This document shows, piece after piece, positions 7,100-14,914 of a DNA stretch of 64,000 nucleotides. Made by a program: the position numbers and the translations under genes. The notes under the pieces are model-generated. The model saw nothing but the letters and a program-made list of their open reading frames with translations, was not told the DNA's origin and did not search any database. Position 1 is the stretch's first letter. Each line of letters opens with the position of its first letter. Origin of the DNA: Hydrogenophaga crocea (GTDB taxonomy: Bacteria; Pseudomonadota; Gammaproteobacteria; Burkholderiales; Burkholderiaceae_C); assembly GCF_011388215.1 (NCBI RefSeq), contig NZ_CP049989.1, positions 3,348,001 to 3,412,000 of the forward strand, read 5' to 3'.

Positions 7100-8617
7100 A
7101 TGGCGATCAGTGATCCGGGCAGTCACCCCCATAGCCGTAGGCGCGCCGCGGCCTACGTCCGCATGTCGACCGATCATCAGGAGCTCTCCATCGGCTTTCA
7201 GATGACTGCGATTCAGGCCTACGCGGTCGCCCAGGACATTGAGCTGGTCGCCGTGTACGAGGACGCTGCCAAGAGCGGGCTAGAGATCAAGAACCGGGCC
7301 GGCATGAAACGGCTGCTCAGAGACGTGATGGACGAGCCCAGGCCATTCGATGTCGTACTGGTATACGACGTCAGCCGTTGGGGCCGCTTCCAGGACATCG
7401 ATGCTGCCGCGTACTACGAGTACACCTGCCGCATGCACGGAGCCGACGTGATCTACGTGAAGGAGTTGTTCGGTACCGCCCAGGACCCTATGACTGCCCT
7501 GCTCAAGACGCTCAAGCGGGCGATGGCCGCGGAGTACGCCCGCGAACTGGGGGTGAAGTGCCGCGATGGTCAAGACCGAGCAATTCAGCTGGGCTACCAG
7601 GTCGGCCCTTTGCCCCCCATCGGTCTCACGCGCGTGGCGGTCGATCGGCTGGGGAACCGACGACTCCTTGGCCGGCATCAGCACAAGGGCGCCCAGAGCG
7701 ATCGCGTCGCCTGGATCCATGGGCCGCAGTGGGAGGTCGAGCTGGTGCGCCGTATCTTCACCATGTACGCCGATGAACGCGGCTCCATCAAGAGCATCGC
7801 GCGCCAACTGCAGTTCGAGGATCACCGAACGGCAGAGGGTAAGCGATTCACCCAGGGTGCGGTCTCCAACGTGCTGCGCAACGAAGCGTTTGCGGGTAAC
7901 TTCGTTTGGGGGAAGACATCCGCGCCAGCCCGCAAGAAGCCCCACCGGGAAACCCGCGCCAACGCGGTCATCGAACCGATCGTGAGCCAGGAGCTTTGGG
8001 AGACGGTTCACCGAAAGCTCTGCAGACGCCGCTTTCAACGACGCGACAAGACCGAGTTGCTTGCTGAGCTGCAGCAGCGGTTGCGGGAGAACCCGACACT
8101 CAGTCAGATTGACCTGGAGGCCACGGGCCTGGCATCTAAGGAGACTTACGCAAGGGCGTTCGGGTCATTCCGGGTTGCCCTCGAGCTCGCCGGGCGAGAT
8201 CTACAACTCGCCCGTAGCCATCACCTGGCTCGCATTGAGTCCGGTCGGGCCGTGGGTGACTTGATGCAGGACGACCTGATCGAGCTCTTTCGCTCAAATG
8301 GCATCGAGTGCAGCAGCCACCCCCGCAGCCGCGTTCTGTTGTTCACGGATGGGACCCGACTGCGCTTGCAGCTCTGCTGGCCGCACCGAGCGCCGGAAGG
8401 ATTGCGCTGGCACGTGCTTAAGAAGGCCGAGCCCCGCGCAGCCTTCGTTCTATTTGCCCTCATGAACCAAGAGCGGCGGGCGCTCTGGTTCAGCCTCAAG
8501 CCCATGGAGGAGTTTCGACGTCTTCCTCCTTGGGTCGAGGAGCTTCCTCCGGACGCGTTCGGTCCTGTCTACACCGCTGATGAACTTGTCACCCTGGCTA
8601 GGCGGCTCCTAGTCTGA
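7100..8617 (+). CDS. Large serine recombinase with HNH-repeat-like region
   Basis: 505 residues. The N-terminal resolvase domain has the catalytic Ser23 (AAYVRMSTDHQE) and the Arg-rich VSRWGRFQD segment; a Recombinase domain follows at about 190-310 (GSIKSIARQLQF...GAVSNVLRNEAF). After it comes SKETYARAFGSFRVALELAG, resembling the repeats associated with homing-type HNH nucleases, and a basic/aromatic C-terminus. I do not see the Cys4 zinc ribbon usual in phage serine integrases. Such proteins cut and rejoin DNA at specific att sites. The ATG at 7100 is favoured by GGAGGG; an upstream in-frame start at 7031 would add unconserved sequence. Confidence 0.85.
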   Translation: MAISDPGSHPHSRRRAAAYVRMSTDHQELSIGFQMTAIQAYAVAQDIELVAVYEDAAKSGLEIKNRAGMKRLLRDVMDEPRPFDVVLVYDVSRWGRFQDIDAAAYYEYTCRMHGADVIYVKELFGTAQDPMTALLKTLKRAMAAEYARELGVKCRDGQDRAIQLGYQVGPLPPIGLTRVAVDRLGNRRLLGRHQHKGAQSDRVAWIHGPQWEVELVRRIFTMYADERGSIKSIARQLQFEDHRTAEGKRFTQGAVSNVLRNEAFAGNFVWGKTSAPARKKPHRETRANAVIEPIVSQELWETVHRKLCRRRFQRRDKTELLAELQQRLRENPTLSQIDLEATGLASKETYARAFGSFRVALELAGRDLQLARSHHLARIESGRAVGDLMQDDLIELFRSNGIECSSHPRSRVLLFTDGTRLRLQLCWPHRAPEGLRWHVLKKAEPRAAFVLFALMNQERRALWFSLKPMEEFRRLPPWVEELPPDAFGPVYTADELVTLARRLLV

Positions 8618-8673
8618 GTCACCCCCCCTTCATCCGCGGTACCGTCTGATTGTGGGCAGGTACCAGCAAGGAT

Positions 8674-8961
8674 TCAGTCCGTTGGGACTGGAGGTTCGTT
8701 CTTCTGTTCCCGCACGATGGCCAGCCCAACTTGCAACGCGATCTTTTCGGCGGCCTCTTGCCACGACCAACCCTCGGGCATCTGGGCGGCGTCCGTTTCC
8801 TCCAGCGCGAGGATCACACGGCTCTCGACGACATCGCGAAGACGGGTGATACGGTCCCTGTCCAGCGAAAGGCCGCGAACTATCCGGTGTGCCATCACCA
8901 TGTCCATCGCAAGGCGCATTCGCTTGCGAAGCTCGACGGGATCGATGTCTTCAGTGCGCAT
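8674..8961 (-). CDS. Hypothetical small protein
   Basis: 95 residues, starting MRTEDIDPVELRKRMRLAMD; acidic and helical in character with no motif I recognise. The conserved-looking segments are the N-terminal charged helix and PEGWSWQEAAEKIALQVGL. It is convergent with the serine recombinase and divergent from the XRE gene. There is no strong ribosome binding site. The opposite strand also has a long open frame, but this strand gives the more protein-like composition. Confidence 0.45.
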   Translation of the reverse strand: MRTEDIDPVELRKRMRLAMDMVMAHRIVRGLSLDRDRITRLRDVVESRVILALEETDAAQMPEGWSWQEAAEKIALQVGLAIVREQKNEPPVPTD

Positions 8962-9128
8962 GAAGCAAGGATAGCGCTGCTACGGGGAAAGTCGGCATGC
9001 CGGATCAAGCCTCGGAGCCGAGTCGTAACGCCCGCTTGAGGCCTCCCCGTCGATCGGTGGCAAGGCGAATCGACCAACAGGGCCAGATTGATTTCGAAAA
9101 CTGCACCACGCTCCCCTGAACTGGGGTA

Positions 9129-9169
9129 GGTACATATATATGTGCCGGACGCCAGGTTTTGCAAACTGG
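9129..9169. promoter_or_regulatory. Two palindromes upstream of the XRE gene
   Basis: GGTACATATATATGTGCC (9129-9146) is a near-perfect inverted repeat with one mismatch, and CCAGGTTTTGCAAACTGG (9152-9169) is a second dyad right after it. They sit 24 bases or more before the XRE start at 9193 and are AT-rich against a GC-rich background, so they are plausible operators of an autoregulated promoter. Confidence 0.45.
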
Positions 9170-9192
9170 TTGCATGGACGTACGATGTGGCG

Positions 9193-9636
9193 ATGCCCAA
9201 CCTTGCACAGACTCTCAAACAAGAAATCGCCCGCATCGCCCGAAAGGAGGTACGGGAGGACGTCACGGCGCTTCGAAAGGCAGCCTCCACGTACAGGTCG
9301 GAGATTGCAGCGCTCAAGCGATCGGTGAAGGACTTGCAGGTGCAACTGCGCGCCACCCAAAGAGCGTTCTCTCGTGGCGCACCTGCTCAAGCGCAGGAAG
9401 GCTCGTCATCGCGTCCAGGTCGAAGGCCAACCTTTAACGCCGAGCGCCTGAAGGCCAAGCGACAGGCACTTGGACTGAGTCAGGCGCAGATGGCCTCGCT
9501 CCTCGGGATCTCCGCCCTCAGTCAATGGAAGTGGGAGTCAGGCCAGGTAACGCCGCGCGCTTCAAAGCTAGCGCGCTACTTCGCGGTCATGGCCATGGGT
9601 AAGCGAGAGGCTACCAAGCAACTCGGGACGCCCTAG
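9193..9636 (+). CDS. XRE-family regulator with N-terminal coiled coil
   Basis: 147 residues. Residues 15-58 form a charged heptad-like helix (EIARIARKEVREDVTALRKA onward), a low-complexity linker follows, and residues 83-125 are a Cro/C1 HTH (LKAKRQALGLSQAQMASLLG then GISALSQWKWESG). This architecture is frequent on mobile elements. An in-frame ATG at 9142 lies inside the palindromes and is unlikely to be used. The target is unknown; autoregulation through the upstream dyads is plausible. Confidence 0.75.
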   Translation: MPNLAQTLKQEIARIARKEVREDVTALRKAASTYRSEIAALKRSVKDLQVQLRATQRAFSRGAPAQAQEGSSSRPGRRPTFNAERLKAKRQALGLSQAQMASLLGISALSQWKWESGQVTPRASKLARYFAVMAMGKREATKQLGTP

Positions 9637-9924
9637 CCGAGTCCGTATTCAGGGTGCGGTGCAGCCATGTACCGATGCCACCGCGAATAGACATACGTGA
9701 CGTGCAGTCGCGTCGGACGCCGACGGGCCGCTCAGGCTGGAAGGTACAGGGCCTGATCAATGTGCGAGTGACCCCATTAGACTGGGTGCAGTCGGTCGTG
9801 GTTGCGGTCTTGACGGACTGCTTTTGAGTCAGAGGCGACTTCCAGATAGATGCAGCTCACAATTTGCTAGGTCACGCCTACTGGCTGACAGATTCCGCGA
9901 GCGGCACCGTTAGGGCAGACAGTC
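9637..9924. other. Gene-free stretch between XRE and SIR2 genes
   Basis: I see no full gene. A short open segment ending TTGACGGACTGCTTTTGA near 9827 could be the tail of a lost gene, but nothing identifies it. The SIR2 gene reads towards this stretch from the right. Confidence 0.3.
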
Positions 9925-10914
9925 TCATGTTGCGAAGAACCGCATCACCTTGGCGAACTCGGCATCGTCATGGCCGAATATCTCGCGCAATCCTCGTCGC
10001 GACGCTCCGATCAAGGACTCCTCGACCATGCCCTCCAGGGGGGTCGGGGCTTTAATTTGTGCAGCTGCGCGTGTTGGATTGAGCCGGCGCGCCAGCTCTG
10101 CGCCCTCGGGAGCGATGATGAACAGCTTCAAGCCGCGCTCGACACCGCGGGCGATGGCGGCGTTGATGTGCTCGTCGCGGAAGCCGTAGCCGATGGCCAT
10201 AAGCCGGACGTTTCCGGCCGCCAGGCTTTCCTCGAACACCTTGGCATACCAATTGAGGATGGACGTTTGCCCGATCTCGCGCGCCTTGGCCCCTCCCATG
10301 ATCAGCAAGGGTTGACCATCCGCTCGCGTCCAGTTTGACGAGCCGTGCAGCTTGTAGATTGGTTGGCATCGGCCATCTGCCTTGAAGTCAGCTTCAGGTG
10401 CCGGGGTCCATGTCGCACGCGACCAAAATTTCGAGTGGAGCGGTTCCTGCGACCAAGCCGGCCTCATGCCTGGCATCTCGGGCCCGACCCACTTCTTCTT
10501 GCCGATCAAGGCGACGTTGTCGTTGGCATAGTGGTGCTCCAAGAGAACGTCCTGATTGAGCGTGAAGATTGCATCAAAGTGGGTGAGGAACGTGCCGATC
10601 TGGCGCTCGATGCGCTGCTCGCCAAACTGCCAGTCCGTGACCGCCATGAATGCCGAGTTCATGTCGTCGAACATCCGCCTGACCGCGTCCTGCAACGCCA
10701 TGAGCGGTGCTCGCACGGCCTCGGGGTCTCGGGCGAACTGGCCTTGAAGCTCTGCCAGAGCGCCCTCGAATCCGCCGCGGTCCTGGTGCTGCCAAAGCAG
10801 CCGGCGCAGCCCCGGGTCTCGGGCGACTTCGGGGCTCCCGAGCAGATGTTCGAACGCCTCGGTCGCGAGCCAGCCGCCCCAATTGCGGCTGAACCCTGCG
10901 CCAATCAACAACAA
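9925..10914 (-). CDS. Stand-alone SIR2-like NADase-type protein (candidate defence effector)
   Basis: 329 residues from a TTG start. Sirtuin-fold landmarks: LLIGAGFSRNWGG (NAD-binding GAGxS) at the very N-terminus, FTLNQDVLLEH (the TxNxD motif, N120 and D122), KLHGSSNW (catalytic His190) and IGYGFRDEHIN. This matches the SIR2_2 group whose members act as NAD-depleting effectors in antiphage systems (for example in ThsA, Dsr and SIR2-HerA). No partner gene is visible: one side is gene-free, the other is an IS66 element. The start is uncertain: a TGA lies 9 codons upstream in frame and no ATG follows, while an ATG at 10987 is open in another frame, so the 5' end may be frameshifted or truncated. 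Confidence 0.72.
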   Translation of the reverse strand: MLLIGAGFSRNWGGWLATEAFEHLLGSPEVARDPGLRRLLWQHQDRGGFEGALAELQGQFARDPEAVRAPLMALQDAVRRMFDDMNSAFMAVTDWQFGEQRIERQIGTFLTHFDAIFTLNQDVLLEHHYANDNVALIGKKKWVGPEMPGMRPAWSQEPLHSKFWSRATWTPAPEADFKADGRCQPIYKLHGSSNWTRADGQPLLIMGGAKAREIGQTSILNWYAKVFEESLAAGNVRLMAIGYGFRDEHINAAIARGVERGLKLFIIAPEGAELARRLNPTRAAAQIKAPTPLEGMVEESLIGASRRGLREIFGHDDAEFAKVMRFFAT

Positions 10915-11033
10915 GTCGGCGATGTCGCCCTCCCAAGCGCGTCAATCCTGCCGATAGGCTACTTCGTTTCGTCGGCAGGTTGGCCAAGCGGCGGCCCCAA
11001 AAGGATCGGGCTTCCGAAGAGGCCCGTTTGGGT

Positions 11034-11048
11034 CAGGTCGCGGACCTG
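11034..11048. promoter_or_regulatory. Short palindrome between SIR2 and IS66
   Basis: CAGGTCGCGGACCTG has perfect 6-base arms around GCG. It lies 120 bases upstream of the SIR2 gene and outside the IS66 genes. It could be an operator or a remnant; nothing else supports a role. Confidence 0.25.
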
Positions 11049-11143
11049 TCAAATTTCAACAGATCAAGCGAACGGCTTGCATGTAGGACCGCTTTTCGGT
11101 ATCCGTCCGGTCAACCCATCTTGAATGTGAGTTGAGAAGCGGG

Positions 11144-11179
11144 CATCGTCCCCACGATTGGAGGATCGTGGAGACGATG
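11144..11179 (+). promoter_or_regulatory. Hairpin sequestering the tnpA translation start
   Basis: CATCGTCCCCACGAT (11144-11158) pairs with ATCGTGGAGACGATG (11165-11179) with one mismatch around the loop TGGAGG. The only good Shine-Dalgarno sequence (GGAGG) is the loop and the ATG at 11177 closes the stem. Many insertion sequences use such a structure to block transposase translation on read-through transcripts; that role here is inferred. Confidence 0.6.
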
Positions 11180-11593
11180 GAACAGATTTCAAACGAAGGG
11201 CGACCGCGCCGCCGTGAGTACAGCAAAGACTTCAAGGCCGAGGTGCTGGCCAAGTGCCGCCAACCCGGAGCGAGCGTGGGCGGTGTTGCTCTGGCCCATG
11301 GGCTGCACTCCAACATGGTCCACCGCTGGATCAGGGAGGCCGGCGCTGCATACCGAGCGCCTCTTGGGATGCCGGGTAGCCAGATCGCGCAAGCGATGCA
11401 GCCCAGGTTCACTCCCGTGCCCCTGGACCTGCTCAGTCCTGCCGTGCCCCAAGCGCCCGCAGGCAGCGCGGATCAGACTGCTCCCACCGCCCCGAGACCG
11501 GTTGAGCTGCAACTGCGCCGCGGTGACCTGATCGTGAGCGTACAGTGCCCACTCGAGCACTGCGGGACCCTGCTGCGCGAGGTGCTGCGGTGA
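11177..11593 (+). CDS. tnpA: IS66 accessory protein TnpA
   Basis: 138 residues with an N-terminal HTH (RRREYSKDFKAEVLAKCRQP, then VGGVALAHGLHSNMVHRW) as in IS66 OrfA proteins, a Pro-rich middle and a C-terminal segment typical of the family. It is needed for IS66 transposition but is not the catalytic subunit. The start could also be GTG at 11168; either lies in the hairpin. The stop overlaps the GTG of tnpB. Confidence 0.85.
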   Translation: MEQISNEGRPRRREYSKDFKAEVLAKCRQPGASVGGVALAHGLHSNMVHRWIREAGAAYRAPLGMPGSQIAQAMQPRFTPVPLDLLSPAVPQAPAGSADQTAPTAPRPVELQLRRGDLIVSVQCPLEHCGTLLREVLR

Positions 11594-11922
11594 TCCGCAT
11601 CGATGCGGTGTGGATGTCCTGTGAACCCCTGGATATGCGAGCGGGTACAGAGACCGCTCTGGCCCGTGTCGTACAAGTCTTCGGCGCAGCCCACCCCCAT
11701 CACGCCTACCTGCTCGCCAACGCCAGAGCCAACCGCATGAAGGTGCTGGTCCACGACGGCTTTGGCGTCTGGCTGGTTGCACGCCGGCTCCATCAGGGCC
11801 GGTTTGTCTGGGGCAACTCCAGCACTCCCCGCCTGCCACTGAGCCAGGAGCAGCTACAAGCCCTGGTCACGGGCCTACCCTGGCAGCGCCTTGGGCAGGC
11901 AGGTGTCATCACGGTGCTGTGA
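11590..11922 (+). CDS. tnpB: IS66 accessory protein TnpB
   Basis: 110 residues, the IS66 Orf2 family: VIRIDAVWMSCEPLDMRAGT at the start, HHAYLLANARANRMKVLVHD in the centre and the conserved GFGVWLVARRLHQGRFVW. The start is taken as GTG at 11590, which overlaps the tnpA stop (GTGA) and gives translational coupling. Its biochemical role in transposition is not well defined. Confidence 0.88.
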   Translation: MIRIDAVWMSCEPLDMRAGTETALARVVQVFGAAHPHHAYLLANARANRMKVLVHDGFGVWLVARRLHQGRFVWGNSSTPRLPLSQEQLQALVTGLPWQRLGQAGVITVL

Positions 11923-11957
11923 TCTTGAACGGGGCGTGTGCGCTCTTCAATTCGTGA

Positions 11958-13547
11958 ATGTGCCAATGGGCACAGCCACTGGCACCGGTCATGATCACTG
12001 CCATGAACGAAGCGGTGGATCTGCAGAGCATGGACGAGGGCACGCGCCAACTGGTGCTGGGCCTGATGGGCCAGCTGCAGCAGCAGTCTGCAGAGCTGCG
12101 CCACAAGCAGGCGCTGCTCGACAAGCTCACCTTCGAGAACGCCATGCTCAAGCGCATGAAGTTCGCTGCCCGCAGCGAGGCGCTCAGCGCTGAGCAGCGC
12201 AGCCTCCTTGAGGACGCCCTCGATGAGGATCTGCAGGCGGTGGCGCTCGAGATCGAACAGATGGGCGACGCAGGCCAGCCCGCAGCCGAGCAGGTAACCC
12301 GCCAGCAGCCCAGGCGCCAACCCCTGCCCCCGGAGCTTCCCCGCCAGGAACTGCGCCATGAGCCTACCTCCACCGAGTGTTGCGGCCAGCCGATGAAGCG
12401 CATCGGTGAGGACGTGGCCGAGAAGCTCGACTACACCCCAGGCGTCTTCACGGTCCACCGCTTCGTGCGGGGCAAGTGGGCCTGCGCCTGCTGCCAGACG
12501 CTCAGACAGGCCCCGGTGGATGCGCACATCATCGACAAGGGGCTGGCCACCACGGGCTTACTCTCCCATGTGCTGGTGGCCAAGTACGCCGATCACTTAC
12601 CCCTGCACCGCCAGGAGGCTATCTACGCCCGCGCTGGTGTGCCGATCCCACGCTCCACCCTGGCGCAGTGGGTGGGCAGCTGTGGCGTACAACTCCAACC
12701 GCTGGCCAGCGCCCTGCGCGCAGAGGTGCTTGCCCACGCCGTCCTGCACGCCGACGAGACGCCGGTGCAGATGCTCAAGCCGGCCGCTCAGAGAGATGGC
12801 AAGACCCAGCGGGCTTACCTGTGGGCCTACACACCAGGGCGGCACGAGCAGACCAGGGCGGTGGTCTATGACTTCAGCGAGACCCGGGCCGGGCGCCATC
12901 CCGCCTCCTTCCTGGAGGGCTGGGCGGGCACGCTGCTGGTCGATGACTTTGCCGGGTACAAGCAGCTCATGGGTGAACAGATCCAGGAGGCAGGCTGCTG
13001 GGCCCATGCAAGGCGCAAGTTCTTTGAGCTCCACACGGCCAACAAGAGTCAGCTCGCTGAGCAGGCGCTGGCCCTGATCGGACAGATCTATGAGGCCGAG
13101 CGACAGGCTCAGGGGGTAGAGGCAGATGAGCGGCTGCGCATACGGCAGCAGCAGAGCCGCTCGGCGGTGGATCGCCTACACCTCTGGCTCACAGAACACC
13201 GAGGGAAGGTGCCCAGTGGGTCGGCCACGGCCAAGGCCATGGATTACAGCCTGCGCCGCTGGCCTGCGCTCACCCGGTTCCTGGAGGATGGGCGGATACC
13301 GATCGACAACAACTGGGTCGAGAACCAGATGCGCCCGATTGCGCTGGGCCGCAAGAACTGGCGGTTTGCGGGCAGCCTGCGGGCTGGGCAACGAGCCGCT
13401 GCCATCATGAGCCTGATCCAGTCGGCCAAGCTCAACGGCCTTGATCCGTATGCCTATCTCAAGGATGTGATGGACAGGCTGCCGACCTGGCCCAACAGCC
13501 GTATCGGTGAGCTGCTGCCGCATCGCTGGAATCCCTCAACCGATTGA
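11958..13547 (+). CDS. tnpC: IS66-family transposase TnpC
   Basis: 529 residues as listed; ATG at 12003 (MNEAVDL) is the more usual family start. It has an N-terminal leucine-rich helix with KLTFENAMLKRMKF, a zinc-binding segment (CCGQP, CACCQ), and a DDE core with D in VLHADETPVQ, D in LLVDDFAGYK and E in NNWVENQMRPIALGRKNWRF. All catalytic residues are present, so the protein looks intact. The C-terminus LPHRW is family-typical, so truncation of the element lies beyond the gene. Confidence 0.9.
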   Translation: MCQWAQPLAPVMITAMNEAVDLQSMDEGTRQLVLGLMGQLQQQSAELRHKQALLDKLTFENAMLKRMKFAARSEALSAEQRSLLEDALDEDLQAVALEIEQMGDAGQPAAEQVTRQQPRRQPLPPELPRQELRHEPTSTECCGQPMKRIGEDVAEKLDYTPGVFTVHRFVRGKWACACCQTLRQAPVDAHIIDKGLATTGLLSHVLVAKYADHLPLHRQEAIYARAGVPIPRSTLAQWVGSCGVQLQPLASALRAEVLAHAVLHADETPVQMLKPAAQRDGKTQRAYLWAYTPGRHEQTRAVVYDFSETRAGRHPASFLEGWAGTLLVDDFAGYKQLMGEQIQEAGCWAHARRKFFELHTANKSQLAEQALALIGQIYEAERQAQGVEADERLRIRQQQSRSAVDRLHLWLTEHRGKVPSGSATAKAMDYSLRRWPALTRFLEDGRIPIDNNWVENQMRPIALGRKNWRFAGSLRAGQRAAAIMSLIQSAKLNGLDPYAYLKDVMDRLPTWPNSRIGELLPHRWNPSTD

Positions 13548-13553
13548 TCGAAT

Positions 13554-13973
13554 CTAGTGCCCCTCCATGGCTGCGATCAGCGGACAGCGCACATTCCCCT
13601 TGCCAGAGCCGCAAAGCAGAATCAGGCCAGAGAGTGCAGCCTCCATGCGTTGGAGGTCGGCCAGCTTGAGCCTGACTTCTGCCAGCTTAGACTCCGCTTG
13701 CCGCCGAGCTTGGGTACAACTCCCCCCGTCCTCCAGTTGAAGCAGTTGCGCGGTCTCGTCGAGGCTGAATCCCAGCCGCTTCGCTGACTTGATGAAGCTG
13801 AGCCGCGACTGGTCGGTTCGGCCATAGCGCCGGATGCTGCCCACAGGACGGTCCGGCTCTGGCATCAGCCCTTTGCGCTGATAGAACCTGATGGTCTCGA
13901 CGTTCACACCGGCCGCTTTCGCGAGATCTCCGATCGTCATGCTGCCGTCGGACTGTGAAGGGGTATGGGTCAT
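13554..13973 (-). CDS. merR: Mercury-responsive regulator MerR
   Basis: 139 residues, HTH at about 12-50 ([20 protein letters not shown]) and all three Hg(II)-binding cysteines, C86, C121 and C130 (C-x8-C spacing as in Tn501 MerR C117/C126). It represses, and with Hg activates, the divergent merT promoter. The start ATG at 13973 places the mer operator immediately upstream. Its stop is only 6 bases from the convergent IS66 tnpC stop. Confidence 0.92.
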   Translation of the reverse strand: MTHTPSQSDGSMTIGDLAKAAGVNVETIRFYQRKGLMPEPDRPVGSIRRYGRTDQSRLSFIKSAKRLGFSLDETAQLLQLEDGGSCTQARRQAESKLAEVRLKLADLQRMEAALSGLILLCGSGKGNVRCPLIAAMEGH

Positions 13974-13978
13974 GGCGC

Positions 13979-14009
13979 TTGACTCTGTACTTTGGTACGG
14001 AAGTAAGCT
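13979..14009 (+). promoter_or_regulatory. mer operator-promoter
   Basis: TTGACT (13979-13984) and TAAGCT (14004-14009) are 19 bp apart, with the dyad GTACTTTGGTAC in the spacer. This is the layout of the Tn501/Tn21 mer operator. It lies between divergent merR and merT. Confidence 0.88.
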
Positions 14010-14015
14010 TATCGC

Positions 14016-14390
14016 ATGTCTACAACATCTACCGACCACCCGGGCCAGACCACTGGCGGCGGCAAGGCCCTGATTGCTGGTGGTATTTCGGCGCTGCTCG
14101 CCTCCGCCTGCTGCCTGGGCCCCCTGGTGCTGATCATGCTGGGCATCTCCGGGGCCTGGATCGGCTCTCTGACGCTGCTGGAGCCTTATCAACCGTGGTT
14201 CATGGGGGCGGCGGCGATTGCCTTGGTGGTTGCAGGACGCCGGATATGGCGCCCTGCGGTAGCGTGCGATGTGGGCCAGGTCTGTGAGCGCCCCATGGTC
14301 AACCGGTCCTACAAGGTGCTGTTCCTGCTGGTAGTCCTACTACTGGGAATTTCATTGGCGTTCCCCTGGATCGCCCACTGGTTCTACTGA
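14016..14390 (+). CDS. merT: Mercuric ion transport protein MerT
   Basis: 124 residues with three predicted helices. C32-C33 in helix 1 ([13 protein letters not shown]) and C84 and C90 in the cytoplasmic loop (ACDVGQVC) are the Hg-relay cysteines. MerT takes Hg(II) from MerP and passes it inward, normally to MerA. It starts 7 bases after the -10 box, giving a very short or leaderless transcript. Confidence 0.9.
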   Translation: MSTTSTDHPGQTTGGGKALIAGGISALLASACCLGPLVLIMLGISGAWIGSLTLLEPYQPWFMGAAAIALVVAGRRIWRPAVACDVGQVCERPMVNRSYKVLFLLVVLLLGISLAFPWIAHWFY

Positions 14391-14405
14391 ATGAAGGGTT
14401 CTGCA

Positions 14406-14690
14406 ATGAAACGATGGATCATCCCTGCGGCGGCAATGCTACTCATCGGGCCGAGCTGGGCGGCCCAGCAGAGTGCGGTCCTCTCGGTGCCAGGGATGAA
14501 CTGCCCGACCTGCCCAATCACCGTCAAATTGGCGTTGACCCGGATCGATGGGGTCATCGACGTCAAGTCCAACCTGCCCAAGCGGGAAACCACAGTGGTG
14601 TTTGACAGTGCCAAGGTGAAGGTTGAGGCCCTGACCAGTGCGACCAAGAACGCCGGATTCCCGTCCACTGTTGTGTCTGTAAACCCATGA
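14406..14690 (+). CDS. merP: Periplasmic mercury-binding protein MerP
   Basis: 94 residues: signal peptide cleaved near WAAQQ (about residue 20) and an HMA fold with GMNC33-PTC36-P. It binds Hg(II) in the periplasm and hands it to MerT. The start at 14406 is preferred over 14391 because AAGGG precedes it and the signal peptide begins there. It overlaps the next gene by ATGA. Confidence 0.9.
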   Translation: MKRWIIPAAAMLLIGPSWAAQQSAVLSVPGMNCPTCPITVKLALTRIDGVIDVKSNLPKRETTVVFDSAKVKVEALTSATKNAGFPSTVVSVNP

Positions 14691-14914
14691 GCGATGTCAT
14701 CCTGACCTCTGTCTTCACCTGCCCCGAGTGCGGTCATATGAAGACCGAAGAGATGCCCACCGATGCCTGCCAATGGTTCTATGAGTGCGAAGGGTGCCAC
14801 GCCGTCTTGCGCCCGAAGGCCGGTGACTGCTGTGTGTTCTGCTCGTACGGATCCGTTCCCTGCCCACCAATCCAGATCGGTGGTGAAGCTGGTTGCTGTA
14901 AACCCGCGGCTTGA
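14687..14914 (+). CDS. GDCCVxC-motif cysteine-rich protein of the mer cluster
   Basis: 75 residues with 11 cysteines: C12-PE-C15, C28, C34-EG-C37, the signature GDC48-C49-VF-C52 and a C-terminal CC. This matches the small GDCCVxC family, found beside merT/merP and including selenocysteine forms; here the positions are Cys. Two CxxC pairs suggest a zinc-ribbon-like metal or Hg site. The function is not established. Start overlaps merP by ATGA. No merA follows. Confidence 0.8.
   Translation: MSDVILTSVFTCPECGHMKTEEMPTDACQWFYECEGCHAVLRPKAGDCCVFCSYGSVPCPPIQIGGEAGCCKPAA

Larger units (their letters stand above)
11125..13550 (+). mobile_element. IS66-family element, right end apparently missing
   Basis: Three genes in the classic IS66 order tnpA-tnpB-tnpC occupy 11177-13547. 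I cannot define terminal inverted repeats: GTTGAG occurs at both ends (about 11131 on the plus strand, about 13537 on the minus strand), but the match does not extend convincingly. Only 6 bases separate the tnpC stop from the stop of the convergent merR gene, leaving no room for a normal right end, so the element is probably truncated there. Given boundaries are approximate. Confidence 0.7.

Noticed and set aside
11125..13550. GTTGAG as IS66 terminal inverted repeats
   Set aside because: The match at the two ends is only six bases and does not extend.
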